Both the position numbers and the translations under genes were made by a program. 24,199 nucleotides of DNA from Clostridiales bacterium (GTDB taxonomy: Bacteria > Bacillota > Clostridia > Oscillospirales > Acutalibacteraceae): contig DXXH01000034.1 in assembly GCA_019416395.1 (NCBI GenBank), forward strand, positions 1 through 24,199, read 5' to 3'. Shown piece by piece: positions 12,952 through 21,963 of this stretch. Below the pieces are notes generated by a model that was not told where the DNA came from, did no database searches, and saw only the letters and a program-made list of their open reading frames with translations. The first letter of the stretch is position 1. Each line of letters begins with the position of its first letter.

Positions 12952-13508
12952 GTTTCTCCCTCCTTTCCTTGGGGCAACGTCAGCTGGTATTCCCGGACTT
13001 CGCAATTCCCCATATTAAACTGGAAAAATTCCTCATTTGTCATGTCGTGGAAGTAGCTCTCAATCACCCGACAGATTCCCCCATGGCACACCACCAGCAC
13101 ATCTTCCTCCGGGTATTGCCGGGCGATATCTTCCAAAAAGGTGTATACCCGCTGGGCGGTACCCATCTGGGATTCCCCACCGGGATAGCGGACGGCAAAG
13201 CTTTTCTTATTGGCCAAAAATCCCGGGTCAAACCGGGAAGCCCCTTCGTAAATGCCGTAATTTTGCTCCCGGATCCGCTGGTCAATGGAAAAGGGCAGCT
13301 CTCTTCCCTCACAAATCAGCTTAGCCGTCTGGCGGGCCCGCAACAGCGGGGAACAAATCACCCGGTCCAGATGGGTATCTTTCAGCTTTTGAGCAGTTTC
13401 TTTCGCCTGCTCCATACCGGTTTCGTCCAGGCTCAAATCCGTGATACCGCAAACAATATTTTCCCGGTTCCACGCTGTTTGGCCGTGACGGGTCACATAC
13501 AATTTCAT
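12945..13508 (-). CDS. Histidine phosphatase family protein (phosphoglycerate-mutase-like)
   Basis: 187 residues. The catalytic RHG motif is in YVTRHGQTAWN (His8), followed by SPLLRARQTA with the phosphate-binding arginines and a second histidine in VVCHGG. This branch includes phosphatases acting on small phosphorylated metabolites such as alpha-ribazole phosphate or phosphoglycerate; sequence alone does not give the substrate. It starts 10 nt after the M42 peptidase stop and overlaps the glutaredoxin-like gene by 7 nt, so the three form one operon. Confidence 0.92.
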   Translation of the reverse strand: MKLYVTRHGQTAWNRENIVCGITDLSLDETGMEQAKETAQKLKDTHLDRVICSPLLRARQTAKLICEGRELPFSIDQRIREQNYGIYEGASRFDPGFLANKKSFAVRYPGGESQMGTAQRVYTFLEDIARQYPEEDVLVVCHGGICRVIESYFHDMTNEEFFQFNMGNCEVREYQLTLPQGKEGETW

Positions 13509-13518
13509 AAGCGCCTCC

Positions 13519-14562
13519 TCAATACCAGGTCAAATCCAGGCCGGGATCCAGATCCGCCAGGAATTGGGCCAACAGATCTATGCAGCCCTGAATGTCTGCG
13601 TAACACCCAACTTCCGACGGAGAATGTATATACCGGAGCGGAATGGACACACAGGTGAAGGGCACACCCTTCCCTGTTTTCAAGATGGTGTCTCCATCTG
13701 TGCCCGTACGTCCGCTGGCCGCCTCGGTCTGCACAGAGATCCCCTGTTTTTCCGCCGCTTGGCGCAGCAGGGTTTGAATCTTTTTATGGCAGCTGGGGTT
13801 GTTGATCAGCACCGGGCCGCCCCCCACTTTCACATCTCCGGTAGCCGCTATATCCATCCCGGGATAATCGCTGGTGTAGGTTATGTCCACAGCAATGGCC
13901 AATGTGGGTTCCACCCGGGAAGCCACAAAATAGGCACCGTTGCTGGAAGTTTCCTCTCCCACAGTAGCAGCGCCGTACACCCCTACTGTACAGCCCAATT
14001 CCCGGGCCTTCTTCACCGCTTCCATCACAATGAAAGCGCCGATGCGGTTGTCCATGCCCCGGCCGCTGATCCGGCCATTGAGCAATTCCCGGCACCCGTT
14101 GTCAAAGATCACCGGATCGCCCAAAGCCACATGGGTTAAGGCGTCTTCCCGGTCTTTTGCTCCAATATCCAAATACAGATCTGTGGGAGACAGATCTTCT
14201 TTCTTGCACAGATCCCTAGTAAACACCACCGCACCAAAAATGGGCCCCTGTTCTGTAATAACCTGGACCTGATGGCCGGGATACAGGGAAGCGTACACGC
14301 CGCCTGCCCGGTTTACCCGCAGGAAACCATCTTCCGTCACAGCGGTAACCAACAAACCGATTTCGTCCATATGGCCGGAAAGCATTACCCGGAAACTGCT
14401 GTCCGGGTTGAGCACCGCCACCACGTCCCCGATTTCGTCGGTGCGCACCTGGTGGGCAAACGTTTCAGCGTACTTGTAAAGCTTTTCCCCCATTTTCATC
14501 TCACTACCGGACACCGAGGGGGTGGAAAGCATGTCCAGCAGAAGCTCCTTATTTATCTCCAT
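13519..14562 (-). CDS. M42-family metallo-aminopeptidase
   Basis: 347 residues from the ATG at 14562 with GGAGGG 7 nt upstream; an open frame extends upstream to 14664 but crosses the promoter. Metal-binding and catalytic residues are visible: GHMDEIG (His64, Asp66), GRGMDNRIGAF, GEETSSNGA, the DITYTSDYPG aspartate and RYIHSPSEV. M42 enzymes form large tetrahedral complexes and trim peptides in the cytoplasm; some relatives act as endoglucanases, but peptidase is more likely. It heads the operon with the histidine phosphatase and glutaredoxin-like genes. Confidence 0.93.
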   Translation of the reverse strand: MEINKELLLDMLSTPSVSGSEMKMGEKLYKYAETFAHQVRTDEIGDVVAVLNPDSSFRVMLSGHMDEIGLLVTAVTEDGFLRVNRAGGVYASLYPGHQVQVITEQGPIFGAVVFTRDLCKKEDLSPTDLYLDIGAKDREDALTHVALGDPVIFDNGCRELLNGRISGRGMDNRIGAFIVMEAVKKARELGCTVGVYGAATVGEETSSNGAYFVASRVEPTLAIAVDITYTSDYPGMDIAATGDVKVGGGPVLINNPSCHKKIQTLLRQAAEKQGISVQTEAASGRTGTDGDTILKTGKGVPFTCVSIPLRYIHSPSEVGCYADIQGCIDLLAQFLADLDPGLDLTWY

Positions 14563-14595
14563 GTGATCCCTCCACTTCCTGAGACTCCGCTTTTT

Positions 14596-14636
14596 ATTAT
14601 ACCGAAAACCTCTGGAATTGAAAAGAGCGAGGTTTT
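14596..14636 (-). promoter_or_regulatory. M42 promoter with an inverted repeat straddling the -35 region
   Basis: TATAAT (14596-14601) on the minus strand has only a weak -35 (TTTTCA, 14619-14624) 17 nt upstream. An exact 8-bp inverted repeat, AAAACCTC (14605-14612) and GAGGTTTT (14629-14636), places one arm in the spacer and the other just upstream of the -35, as expected for an operator of an unknown regulator. Confidence 0.55.
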
Positions 14637-14662
14637 TCAAGTTTTGGAAATGTTCTTCCAGC

Positions 14663-14701
14663 AAAAAAGCGGCCGGGCGCTAAACGCCGCTGTGCCGCTT
14701 T
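14663..14701 (-). terminator. Terminator of the arginine cluster after argF
   Basis: AAAGCGGC and GCCGCTTT form the outer stem, with an inner GGCG-TTTA-GCGCC hairpin. On the minus strand it ends in TTTTTT. It begins 9 nt after the argF stop codon. Confidence 0.92.
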
Positions 14702-14709
14702 CCCTTTGT

Positions 14710-15630
14710 TTACTTTTCCTGGGCGCTGCCCATGGTTTTTACCAGAACTGCTTTCTGGGCATGGAGCCGGTTTTCCGCCTCTTCAAAAATGTACTGGGCG
14801 TTGGCTTCGAAAACTTCCTCGGTGATCTCCTCACCCCGATGGGCAGGCAGACAATGCTGCACCATGGCGTCGGGCTTGGCCTGAGCCATCAGCTTCGCGT
14901 CCACGCAGTAGCCCTGGAAGGCGGCTTCCCGCTTCTGACGCTCTTCTTCCTGTCCCATGGAAGTCCACACATCGGTGATGACCACGTCAGCGTCCTTAGC
15001 AGCCTGCATGGGGGAATCGGTCAACTCAAACTTATCCCCATATTCCCCGGCGAATTCCAGGATCTCCTGGGGCGGACGATATCCCTCGGGGCAGGCCACG
15101 GACACGCTCATACCCACTTTCAGGCCGCCTACGATCAGACTGTTCATCATGTTGTTGCCGTCGCCGATAAAGCACAGCTTCAACCCGGACAAAGAGCCTT
15201 TATACTCCCGAATGGTCATCAAATCCGCCAGCACCTGGCAGGGGTGGCAGAAATCGGTCAAACCGTTGATCACAGGCACACTGCCGTATTGGGCCAAGGC
15301 TTCCACCTCGTCCTGTCCGAAGGTGCGGATCATAATGCCGTCCACATACCGGGACAGCACCCGGGCCGTATCCTGTACAGGTTCGCCCCGGCCGATCTGA
15401 GAACCTTCCGCCCCCAGCACCACAGCGTATCCTCCCAGCTGGTTGATTCCCACTTCAAAAGACACACGGGTGCGGGTGGAAGATTTCTCAAAAATCATAC
15501 CCAAGCATTTTCCCTTGAGCAGGTGATGTTCAATGCCGTGCTTTGTCTCATATTTCAGTTGATCGGCCAGATTCAAAATATCCAGAATCTCCTCGCCGGT
15601 CAAATCCAACAGCTTCAACAGATGTTTCAT
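14710..15630 (-). CDS. argF: Ornithine carbamoyltransferase
   Basis: 306 residues from the ATG at 15630, 9 nt after AAAGGA; a TTG three codons earlier abuts the site and is less likely. The carbamoyl-phosphate motif STRTR (51-55), HPCQVLADL and the ornithine-site HCLPAHRGEE are all intact. It makes citrulline from ornithine and carbamoyl phosphate. It is the last gene of the arginine cluster, 52 nt after argD, and is closed by a strong terminator. An anabolic role is inferred from context, since no arcA or arcC is near. Confidence 0.97.
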   Translation of the reverse strand: MKHLLKLLDLTGEEILDILNLADQLKYETKHGIEHHLLKGKCLGMIFEKSSTRTRVSFEVGINQLGGYAVVLGAEGSQIGRGEPVQDTARVLSRYVDGIMIRTFGQDEVEALAQYGSVPVINGLTDFCHPCQVLADLMTIREYKGSLSGLKLCFIGDGNNMMNSLIVGGLKVGMSVSVACPEGYRPPQEILEFAGEYGDKFELTDSPMQAAKDADVVITDVWTSMGQEEERQKREAAFQGYCVDAKLMAQAKPDAMVQHCLPAHRGEEITEEVFEANAQYIFEEAENRLHAQKAVLVKTMGSAQEK

Positions 15631-15682
15631 CGTGTTCAATCCTTTCCACTCGTTCGCCGGTGACCGGCGTTACAATCGCTGT

Positions 15683-16849
15683 TTATTGCTCCAGAACCTT
15701 CTGGAAAATCGCCAAGCCCTGATCCATGTCTTCCTGGGTAATGGTCAACGGGGGCAAAAACCGCACCAGTTCCTTGGCGGTAAGAATCAACAGCCCCTGC
15801 TTGGCGCATTCGGTCAGCACCTGATGGGCGTCCTTCTCCTTCAACTTCACACCCAGCATCATGCCCCGGCCCCGGACGTACTCCACTTGAGGCATGGCTT
15901 CCAGACGTTCTTTCAGATACGCGCCCTTTTCCGTGACACTTTTCAGGAAAGTCGGGTCGTTTACCCGCCGCAGTACCACCCGAGCTCCTGCGCAGGCTAG
16001 GGGATTTCCCCCAAAGGTGGAACCCTGCATTCCGGGCTTCAAAATGTCTCCCAGCTTTCCGCTGACCAGACAGGCGCCAATGGGCAATCCACCTGCCAAC
16101 GCTTTCGCGGAAGTCACCACGTCCGGCTGAATCCCGTACCCCTGGTAAGCATAGAAGGTGCCGGTACGTCCTACGCCGGTCTGCACTTCGTCAATCATCA
16201 GCAGCACGTCTTTTTCCTGACGCAGTTTGGACAACCCTTGGACAAAGCTTTCTTCCATAGGGATCACGCCGCCTTCGCCCTGGACCATCTCAATCAGCAC
16301 GGCACACACAGAGCCGTCCATCAGCCGTTCGATTCCCGCTAAATCCCCAGCCTGGGCATACAAAAAGCCTTCTGTCAACGGCAGGAAATCCTTGTGGAAT
16401 CCCTCTTGCCCGGTCGCTGCCAGGGTGGTCAAAGTGCGTCCGTGGAACGAATTCACCAAAGTGATGATCTTATAGGCGCCCCGCTTCTCCCCGTACTTCC
16501 GGGCCACCTTCACAGCACATTCATTGGCTTCCGCGCCGGAGTTGCAGAAAAACGCTTTGGCCATGCCGGAAGCTTTGCTCAGCTCTTCCGCCAAAGCTGT
16601 ATTCTGAGGGCAATAGTAGTAGTTGCACATGTGCTGGATTTCTCCCGCCTGCTCTGCTACGGCGCTTGCCCATTCCGGGTCGCTGTAGCCCAAAGCGTTT
16701 ACTCCAATACCGGCGGTGAAATCGATATATTCTTTTCCTTCCACGTCCCAAGCCCGGGCGTTTTTACCCTTCACCAGGGCAGCGTCCACCCTGCCATAAG
16801 TATGCAGTATGTAGGTTTGATCTTGGGATTGGATCTGTTCAAATGTCAT
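15683..16849 (-). CDS. argD: Acetylornithine aminotransferase
   Basis: 388 residues from the ATG at 16849, 8 nt after GGGAG; a GTG three codons earlier is too close to that site. It is a class III PLP aminotransferase: the cofactor aspartate lies in MIDEVQTGVGR (near 220) and the Schiff-base lysine in SAKALAGGLPIG (near 249). It converts N-acetylglutamate semialdehyde to N-acetylornithine. A 176-nt gap, longer than others in the cluster, separates it from argB; I see no good promoter in it. Confidence 0.96.
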   Translation of the reverse strand: MTFEQIQSQDQTYILHTYGRVDAALVKGKNARAWDVEGKEYIDFTAGIGVNALGYSDPEWASAVAEQAGEIQHMCNYYYCPQNTALAEELSKASGMAKAFFCNSGAEANECAVKVARKYGEKRGAYKIITLVNSFHGRTLTTLAATGQEGFHKDFLPLTEGFLYAQAGDLAGIERLMDGSVCAVLIEMVQGEGGVIPMEESFVQGLSKLRQEKDVLLMIDEVQTGVGRTGTFYAYQGYGIQPDVVTSAKALAGGLPIGACLVSGKLGDILKPGMQGSTFGGNPLACAGARVVLRRVNDPTFLKSVTEKGAYLKERLEAMPQVEYVRGRGMMLGVKLKEKDAHQVLTECAKQGLLILTAKELVRFLPPLTITQEDMDQGLAIFQKVLEQ

Positions 16850-17025
16850 AGGAATCACTCCCTTTTAAAATAGCGGTCCCCAAAAGAATGCCGGCTTTAT
16901 CCTGCTGTAAAAAGCAAACAATCCATTTTGCGGGACAAAATTCCGCTTTCTTCCCATCACCCAATTGGAAACAACGGAGACAAATCAAAGACAGCCGAGC
17001 CGTTTATACCCCTTTATCCTGGGCG

Positions 17026-17877
17026 TTAATAAAACATGGTGCCGATGCCTTCGTCGGTAAACAGCTCCACCAAAATAGAGTGAGGCGTTCTGCCGTCGAT
17101 GATGTGGGCTCTGCCTACGCCTCTGCGTACAGCGTCCACACAGCAATCGATCTTGGGGATCATGCCCCCGGATATGATCCCTTCCTTTTTCAGGCGGCTC
17201 ACGTCGCTGACATTGACTACCGGGATCAAAGTATTCTCGTCTTCCTTATCCCGCAAAAGCCCCCGGACGTCGGTCATCAAAATCAATTTCATGGCAGACA
17301 GGGAAGCGGCAATCCGAGCGGCCGCCACATCGGCGTTGATGTTGAACACCTCTCCGTGATATCCCGCCGCCACTGTGGAAACGATGGGCACATAACCGTT
17401 GGCGGAAGCGTTCTGAAGGATTTCCGTATTCACTTCCCGGATTTCCCCCACAAACCCCAGCTCTGTATCCAACTGGTCCGCCTTCAGCAGGGAACCGTCC
17501 AAACCGCACAGACCTACCGCCTTGCCGCCGGCATCTTCCAACCGCTGGACCAGGTCCTTATTGACCTTACCCGCCAATACCTGCTGGACAATGTCCATGG
17601 TTTCCTGGTCAGTGACCCTCATACCATTGAGGAATTTGCTTTCCTTGCCGGTCTTTTTCAGCATGGCGTTGATTTCCGGCCCGCCACCGTGAACCAGCAC
17701 CACGTTGATCCCTACCAGCTGCATCAACACGATATCGTTCATCACGTCGTTCTTCAAGTTTTCGTCGATCATGGCGTTGCCGCCGTATTTGACCACCACG
17801 GTTTTACCCGCATATTTTTTGATATAGGGCAAAGCCTGGACCAGAACCTTTGCCCGCTCGCTATTTGGAATTTCCAT
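17026..17877 (-). CDS. argB: Acetylglutamate kinase
   Basis: 283 residues. The amino-acid kinase fold shows VVVKYGGNAM (Lys30), LVHGGGPEIN (62-70), the ADVAAARIAASL segment and a C-terminal GMIPKI with GRTPHSIL. It phosphorylates N-acetylglutamate, the usual arginine feedback point. An N-terminal helix (NSERAKVLVQALPYIKKYAG) precedes the core, which in arginine-sensitive hexameric enzymes links dimers, so feedback inhibition is plausible. The start has AAGGGGG upstream, 15 nt after the small membrane-protein gene. Confidence 0.97.
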   Translation of the reverse strand: MEIPNSERAKVLVQALPYIKKYAGKTVVVKYGGNAMIDENLKNDVMNDIVLMQLVGINVVLVHGGGPEINAMLKKTGKESKFLNGMRVTDQETMDIVQQVLAGKVNKDLVQRLEDAGGKAVGLCGLDGSLLKADQLDTELGFVGEIREVNTEILQNASANGYVPIVSTVAAGYHGEVFNINADVAAARIAASLSAMKLILMTDVRGLLRDKEDENTLIPVVNVSDVSRLKKEGIISGGMIPKIDCCVDAVRRGVGRAHIIDGRTPHSILVELFTDEGIGTMFY

Positions 17878-17892
17878 TGTTCTTCCCCCTTG

Positions 17893-18225
17893 TCAATCCA
17901 GCGAAGCCGTATAGGCAATCAGCGCCACGGTAACCACACAGAAAAATACCAGCATGACGCCACCAGCGAAAATCGACCCCAAAAGCAGCCGTCTAAAACG
18001 GGTTTTCAACCCACGTCTTTTTCCCAGATAATACAGCGCTATTCCAATCAGCAACAGCACCCCGGTCACAACCCCGATTTCCAGGGCATACACCAGCAGC
18101 AGTCCAATCCCCACAACCAGCAGGACCAGAAAACTGAGAAAATCCAAAAATAAAAGCCCGGCAATCACTATTGCGGAAATATCCCACGGTCCTAGAACCG
18201 GGCTTTCTTTTCGCCTTACTTTCAT
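17893..18225 (-). CDS. Small hydrophobic membrane protein in the arginine cluster
   Basis: 110 residues, with hydrophobic stretches at about 17-46 (one long or two short helices), 49-67 and 80-106, separated by a strongly basic loop (GKRRGLKTRFRR, residues 68-79). I recognise no family. It sits between argJ (23 nt upstream) and argB (15 nt downstream) on the same strand, so it is cotranscribed. Its AAAGGGG ribosome binding site lies in a small hairpin, GGGG-CGT-CCCC (18227-18237), which may lower translation. A transport or membrane-association role for the pathway is possible but is pure inference. Confidence 0.75.
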   Translation of the reverse strand: MKVRRKESPVLGPWDISAIVIAGLLFLDFLSFLVLLVVGIGLLLVYALEIGVVTGVLLLIGIALYYLGKRRGLKTRFRRLLLGSIFAGGVMLVFFCVVTVALIAYTASLD

Positions 18226-18248
18226 CGGGGACGCCCCTTTCGCTCAAA

Positions 18249-19463
18249 TCAGGTGCGATAGTCACCGTTGATCTTGACGTAGTCGTATGTCAAATCGCAC
18301 CCATAGGCCTCGGCGCTCACCTCACCCATATGCAGGTGGATCAGGATTTCGATCTCTCTCTCCCCCAGCACCTGGGAAGCCTTCTCCTCTGAGAAGGGAA
18401 TGCCTGCGCCGTTTTCGCACACGTCCACTTGTCCTTTCCCAGAACGGAAAGATACATCGATCTTGTTTACGTCCACTGGAGCGCCAGAATATCCGATAGC
18501 GCACAGCACCCGGCCCCAGTTAGCATCGGCGCCGAACATGGCAGCCTTAAACAGGGTGGAACAAATCACGCTCTTGGAAACCGTCCGGGCCATGGCAAGA
18601 TCCACAGCACCGTCCACCTTGCACACCAGCAGCTTGGTAGCGCCTTCCCCATCGCCTGCCATCAGCTTGGAAAGCTTTCTGCAAACAGCTTCCAAAGCTT
18701 CCACAAAGGCGTCGTAATCAGGCCCTTCCCCAGCGATTTCCCGGTTCCCCGCTGCACCGTTGGCAAGCACTGCAAAGGTATCGTTGGTGGACGTATCCCC
18801 GTCCACACTGATCATGTTAAAGGTTTTTTCCGTCACCTGATGGATCGCCTTGTCCAGCATCTGGGGCGTGATCGCGCAGTCTGTGGTGACAAAGCACAGC
18901 ATGGTTGCCATATTGGGGTGAATCATGCCGCTGCCTTTGGAAATACCGCCCACATGGGCTGTTTTTCCGTCCACCACAAATTCCGCCGCCGCTTCCTTCG
19001 CCACAGTATCGGTGGTCATAATGGCGGTGGCTGCTCCTAAGGAGCCTTCCGGGCTCAAGGCCTTGGCCAGCTGAGGGATCCCATCGGCAATGGGTTCCAA
19101 GGGCAGTACTTGACCAATCACCCCTGTGGAAGCCACCACCACGTCCTGAGGATCGATCCCCAGGGCCTGGGCGGTCATCTCACACATGGCTTCCGCTTTC
19201 TCCACACCGTCGGCATTGCAGGTGTTGGCGTTGCCAGAATTGCAAATCACCGCTTTGGCGTAACCGTTAGAAATATGTTTCTGGGTCACCAGAATGGGTG
19301 CGCCCTTGACCAAATTCTGCGTATAAACAGCCGCTGCAGCGCAAGGAGTCTCACTGTAAATCATCGCCAAATCCGGCTTGGATTTATTTTTGCGGATTCC
19401 GCAATGAATGCCGCCGGCCACAAATCCCTGAGCCGCGGTAACGCCGCCTTCCATCATCTTCAT
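18249..19463 (-). CDS. argJ: Glutamate N-acetyltransferase / ornithine acetyltransferase ArgJ
   Basis: 404 residues. The autocleavage site is visible in KGSGMIHPNMATML: cleavage before Thr187 yields two chains and exposes the nucleophile. STGVIGQVLP (112-121) and CNSGNAN also match the family. It transfers acetyl from acetylornithine to glutamate, recycling acetyl groups. No argA or argE is in the window, so a bifunctional form is plausible but cannot be proven from sequence. The ATG has GGAGAG 8 nt upstream. The argC-argJ gap contains a hairpin, CGGGGA-AAAG-TCCCCG, at 19490-19505. Confidence 0.96.
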   Translation of the reverse strand: MKMMEGGVTAAQGFVAGGIHCGIRKNKSKPDLAMIYSETPCAAAAVYTQNLVKGAPILVTQKHISNGYAKAVICNSGNANTCNADGVEKAEAMCEMTAQALGIDPQDVVVASTGVIGQVLPLEPIADGIPQLAKALSPEGSLGAATAIMTTDTVAKEAAAEFVVDGKTAHVGGISKGSGMIHPNMATMLCFVTTDCAITPQMLDKAIHQVTEKTFNMISVDGDTSTNDTFAVLANGAAGNREIAGEGPDYDAFVEALEAVCRKLSKLMAGDGEGATKLLVCKVDGAVDLAMARTVSKSVICSTLFKAAMFGADANWGRVLCAIGYSGAPVDVNKIDVSFRSGKGQVDVCENGAGIPFSEEKASQVLGEREIEILIHLHMGEVSAEAYGCDLTYDYVKINGDYRT

Positions 19464-19535
19464 GGATTCATCTCTCCGTTTCTTCTCTACGGGGACTTTT
19501 CCCCGCTTGCATAGTTACACTCTTATCCCTTACCC

Positions 19536-20576
19536 TTAAAACGCTGGGGGAACCAGCTTGAGACCTGTGGTCTCTTCCAGGCCAAAGCTCAGATTCATAT
19601 TCTGAATGGCCTGGCCCGCCGCTCCCTTAACCATATTGTCGATGGCGGATACGGCAATGAACGTGCCGGTCCGGTTGTCCACAAACAGGGACACATCGCA
19701 ATAATTGGTATAGCGGACATTTTTCACATTGGCCACCTGGCCCTTCGGCAGCAGGCGGACAAAGAATTCCCCGTCATAGCGGTCGTGATAGGCTTTCCAA
19801 AGCTGCTCTTCCGTAACGCCGGGCTTCAGCTTGGCGTAACAAGTGGCCAAAATCCCCCGGTTGATGGGCAGCAGATGAGGCACAAAGGTCAGCTTCAGCT
19901 TTTCCCCGGCAATCTTGGACAAGGTCTGCTCGATTTCCGGTGTGTGACGGTGATTGGCCACTTTATAAGCGGTAAAGCTTTCGTTCAGCTCCGGATAGTG
20001 GTTGGACTGGGTGGGCTTCCGGCCTGCCCCGGTCACACCGGACTTGCAATCCGCAATGATTCCCTGGGGTTCGATAAATCCCGCTTCCAGGGCTGGCACT
20101 AAGGCCAAGGGAACCGCAGTGGTGTAGCAGCCGGGATTGGCAATCAGCTTCTTCCCCCGGATCTTCTCGCGGAAGAACTCCGGCAAGCCATACACTGCTT
20201 CCTGATGGAGAGCCTTATCCTGGTATTCCCCACCATACCACTCCTTGTATTCCTCTTCGCTTTCCAGGCGGAAATCAGCGCCCATATCAATGAAGGTCTT
20301 CCCCAAGGAATAGCATTGAGCGCCCAACTCCTGGGAAAGTCCATGGGGCAGGGCGGCAAAAATCACGTCGCTCTTTTCCACCACTTCCTCCTGGGTGCCG
20401 CAAACCATATCGCAAATCTGATAATACGCCGGATACACCTGGGAAAGCGCCATGCCCTCAAAACTTACGGAGCTGATGGCCGCCAGCTCTGCCTGGGGGT
20501 GGCCAAGAATCAGCCGGCAAATCTCGCTGCCTGCATATCCGGTGGCTCCCACTACGCCAACCTTAATTTTCTCCAT
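19536..20576 (-). CDS. argC: N-acetyl-gamma-glutamyl-phosphate reductase
   Basis: 346 residues. The Rossmann NADP motif is GVVGATGYAGSE (7-18) and the catalytic cysteine is in ANPGCYTT (Cys150). It reduces the acylphosphate made by ArgB to N-acetylglutamate semialdehyde. It begins 1 nt after the argH stop codon, its GGAGG lying within the argH tail, which points to coupled translation. Confidence 0.97.
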   Translation of the reverse strand: MEKIKVGVVGATGYAGSEICRLILGHPQAELAAISSVSFEGMALSQVYPAYYQICDMVCGTQEEVVEKSDVIFAALPHGLSQELGAQCYSLGKTFIDMGADFRLESEEEYKEWYGGEYQDKALHQEAVYGLPEFFREKIRGKKLIANPGCYTTAVPLALVPALEAGFIEPQGIIADCKSGVTGAGRKPTQSNHYPELNESFTAYKVANHRHTPEIEQTLSKIAGEKLKLTFVPHLLPINRGILATCYAKLKPGVTEEQLWKAYHDRYDGEFFVRLLPKGQVANVKNVRYTNYCDVSLFVDNRTGTFIAVSAIDNMVKGAAGQAIQNMNLSFGLEETTGLKLVPPAF

Positions 20577-20577
20577 G

Positions 20578-21963
20578 TCAGTTGTCCTCCTCTTCCAGCA
20601 GCTTTAAAACACGCCGCGCCTGGGCCCTTACATTTTCCGGGGCGGGACCACCCAGAACCTTCCGGCCCCCCACACATTTCTCCAAGGAAATGGCCTGATA
20701 CACACCCTCGTCAAAGCGGTCGCATACCTTTTTGTATTCTTCCAGCGGCAGGGTTTCCAAGGTCAGCCCCTTGGCGATACACAAGGCCACCAGTTCCCCG
20801 GTGATCTTATAAGCGTCCCGGAAAGGCATACCCTTTTCCGCCACCAAATAGTCGGCGCAGTCCGTGGCATTGATAAAGCCGCCTGCTGCCGCTGCCCGCA
20901 TTTTCTCCTCTTTAACGGTCATGGTTTCCACCATGGGGATCAAGGGCGTCAAGCACAGCTTCAAAGTATCCACGGCGTCAAACACCGCTTCCTTATCCTC
21001 TTGCATGTCCTTGTTATAGGCCAAAGGCAATCCCTTCATCATGGAAAGCAGAGCCATTAGATCTCCAAACACCCGGCCGCTCTTTCCCCGAATCAGCTCC
21101 GCAATATCCGGATTTTTCTTCTGAGGCATAATGCTGGAACCGGTGGAAAATGCGTCGTCCAGCTCAATGAACTGAAACTCCCAGGAACACCAGAGCACCA
21201 GCTCTTCACAAAACCGGGAAAGATGTACCATAATCAAAGAAGCGTCAAACGCGATTTCCGCGCAAAAATCCCGGTCGGACACGCCGTCCAGACTGTTTTG
21301 GCTCACCTGGGAAAACCCCAGCAGCTTGGCGGTCAGCTCCCGGTTCAAGGGATAGGTGGTCCCTGCCAGAGCGCCGCTTCCCAAAGGCATTACATCCATG
21401 CGCTTGAGGGCGTCGTCCAGACGGGACAAATCCCGGAGAAGCATCTCCGCATAGGCCATCAGGTGGTGCCCAAAGGTGATGGGTTGAGCCCGCTGCATAT
21501 GAGTATATCCCGGCATGACCGTAGCGCTGTACTGTTCCGCTTTCTGACACAGGACCTTCACAAAGTCCCGCAGCTGGGTCTTTACTCCAGCGCAATCCTT
21601 CCGCAAGGTGAGACGCACGTCCAACGCCACCTGGTCGTTTCGGCTGCGAGCGGTGTGGAGCCGCTTTCCAGCGTCACCGATCCGGGCGGTCAGCTCTCCT
21701 TCCACAAAGGTATGGATATCCTCAGCGTCTGGATCGATGGCCAAAGCACCGCTATCCAGATCCGCCAAAATCCCGTTTAGTCCTTCGATGATCTTTTCAC
21801 TTTCGCTCTTGTCGATAATTCCGCATTCGCCCAGCATAGTGGCATGGGCAATGCTGCCCTGGATATCCTCGTGCGCCATGCGGCTGTCAATGGAAATACT
21901 GGAATTAAAATCATTTGTCTTCGGGTCGGCTTCCTTTTGGAAGCGGCCTTTCCACAGTTTCAT
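20578..21963 (-). CDS. argH: Argininosuccinate lyase
   Basis: 461 residues. The fumarase/aspartase superfamily signature GSSIMPQKKNPD (275-286) is complete, with HTARSRNDQ (103-111) and the TxxHxQ-type GYTHMQRAQP (152-161). It splits argininosuccinate into arginine and fumarate. Its ATG overlaps the NUDIX stop codon by 4 nt (ATGA), and argC follows immediately, so these are translated as one coupled block. Confidence 0.98.
   Translation of the reverse strand: MKLWKGRFQKEADPKTNDFNSSISIDSRMAHEDIQGSIAHATMLGECGIIDKSESEKIIEGLNGILADLDSGALAIDPDAEDIHTFVEGELTARIGDAGKRLHTARSRNDQVALDVRLTLRKDCAGVKTQLRDFVKVLCQKAEQYSATVMPGYTHMQRAQPITFGHHLMAYAEMLLRDLSRLDDALKRMDVMPLGSGALAGTTYPLNRELTAKLLGFSQVSQNSLDGVSDRDFCAEIAFDASLIMVHLSRFCEELVLWCSWEFQFIELDDAFSTGSSIMPQKKNPDIAELIRGKSGRVFGDLMALLSMMKGLPLAYNKDMQEDKEAVFDAVDTLKLCLTPLIPMVETMTVKEEKMRAAAAGGFINATDCADYLVAEKGMPFRDAYKITGELVALCIAKGLTLETLPLEEYKKVCDRFDEGVYQAISLEKCVGGRKVLGGPAPENVRAQARRVLKLLEEEDN

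Noticed and set aside
14272..15663. 463-codon plus-strand open frame opposite argF
   Set aside because: It spans argF, the terminator and the M42 promoter on the other strand, and reads as histidine- and glutamine-rich nonsense.
16888..18153. 421-codon plus-strand open frame opposite argB
   Set aside because: Antisense to argB and the small membrane-protein gene; histidine- and glutamine-rich composition typical of a shadow frame.
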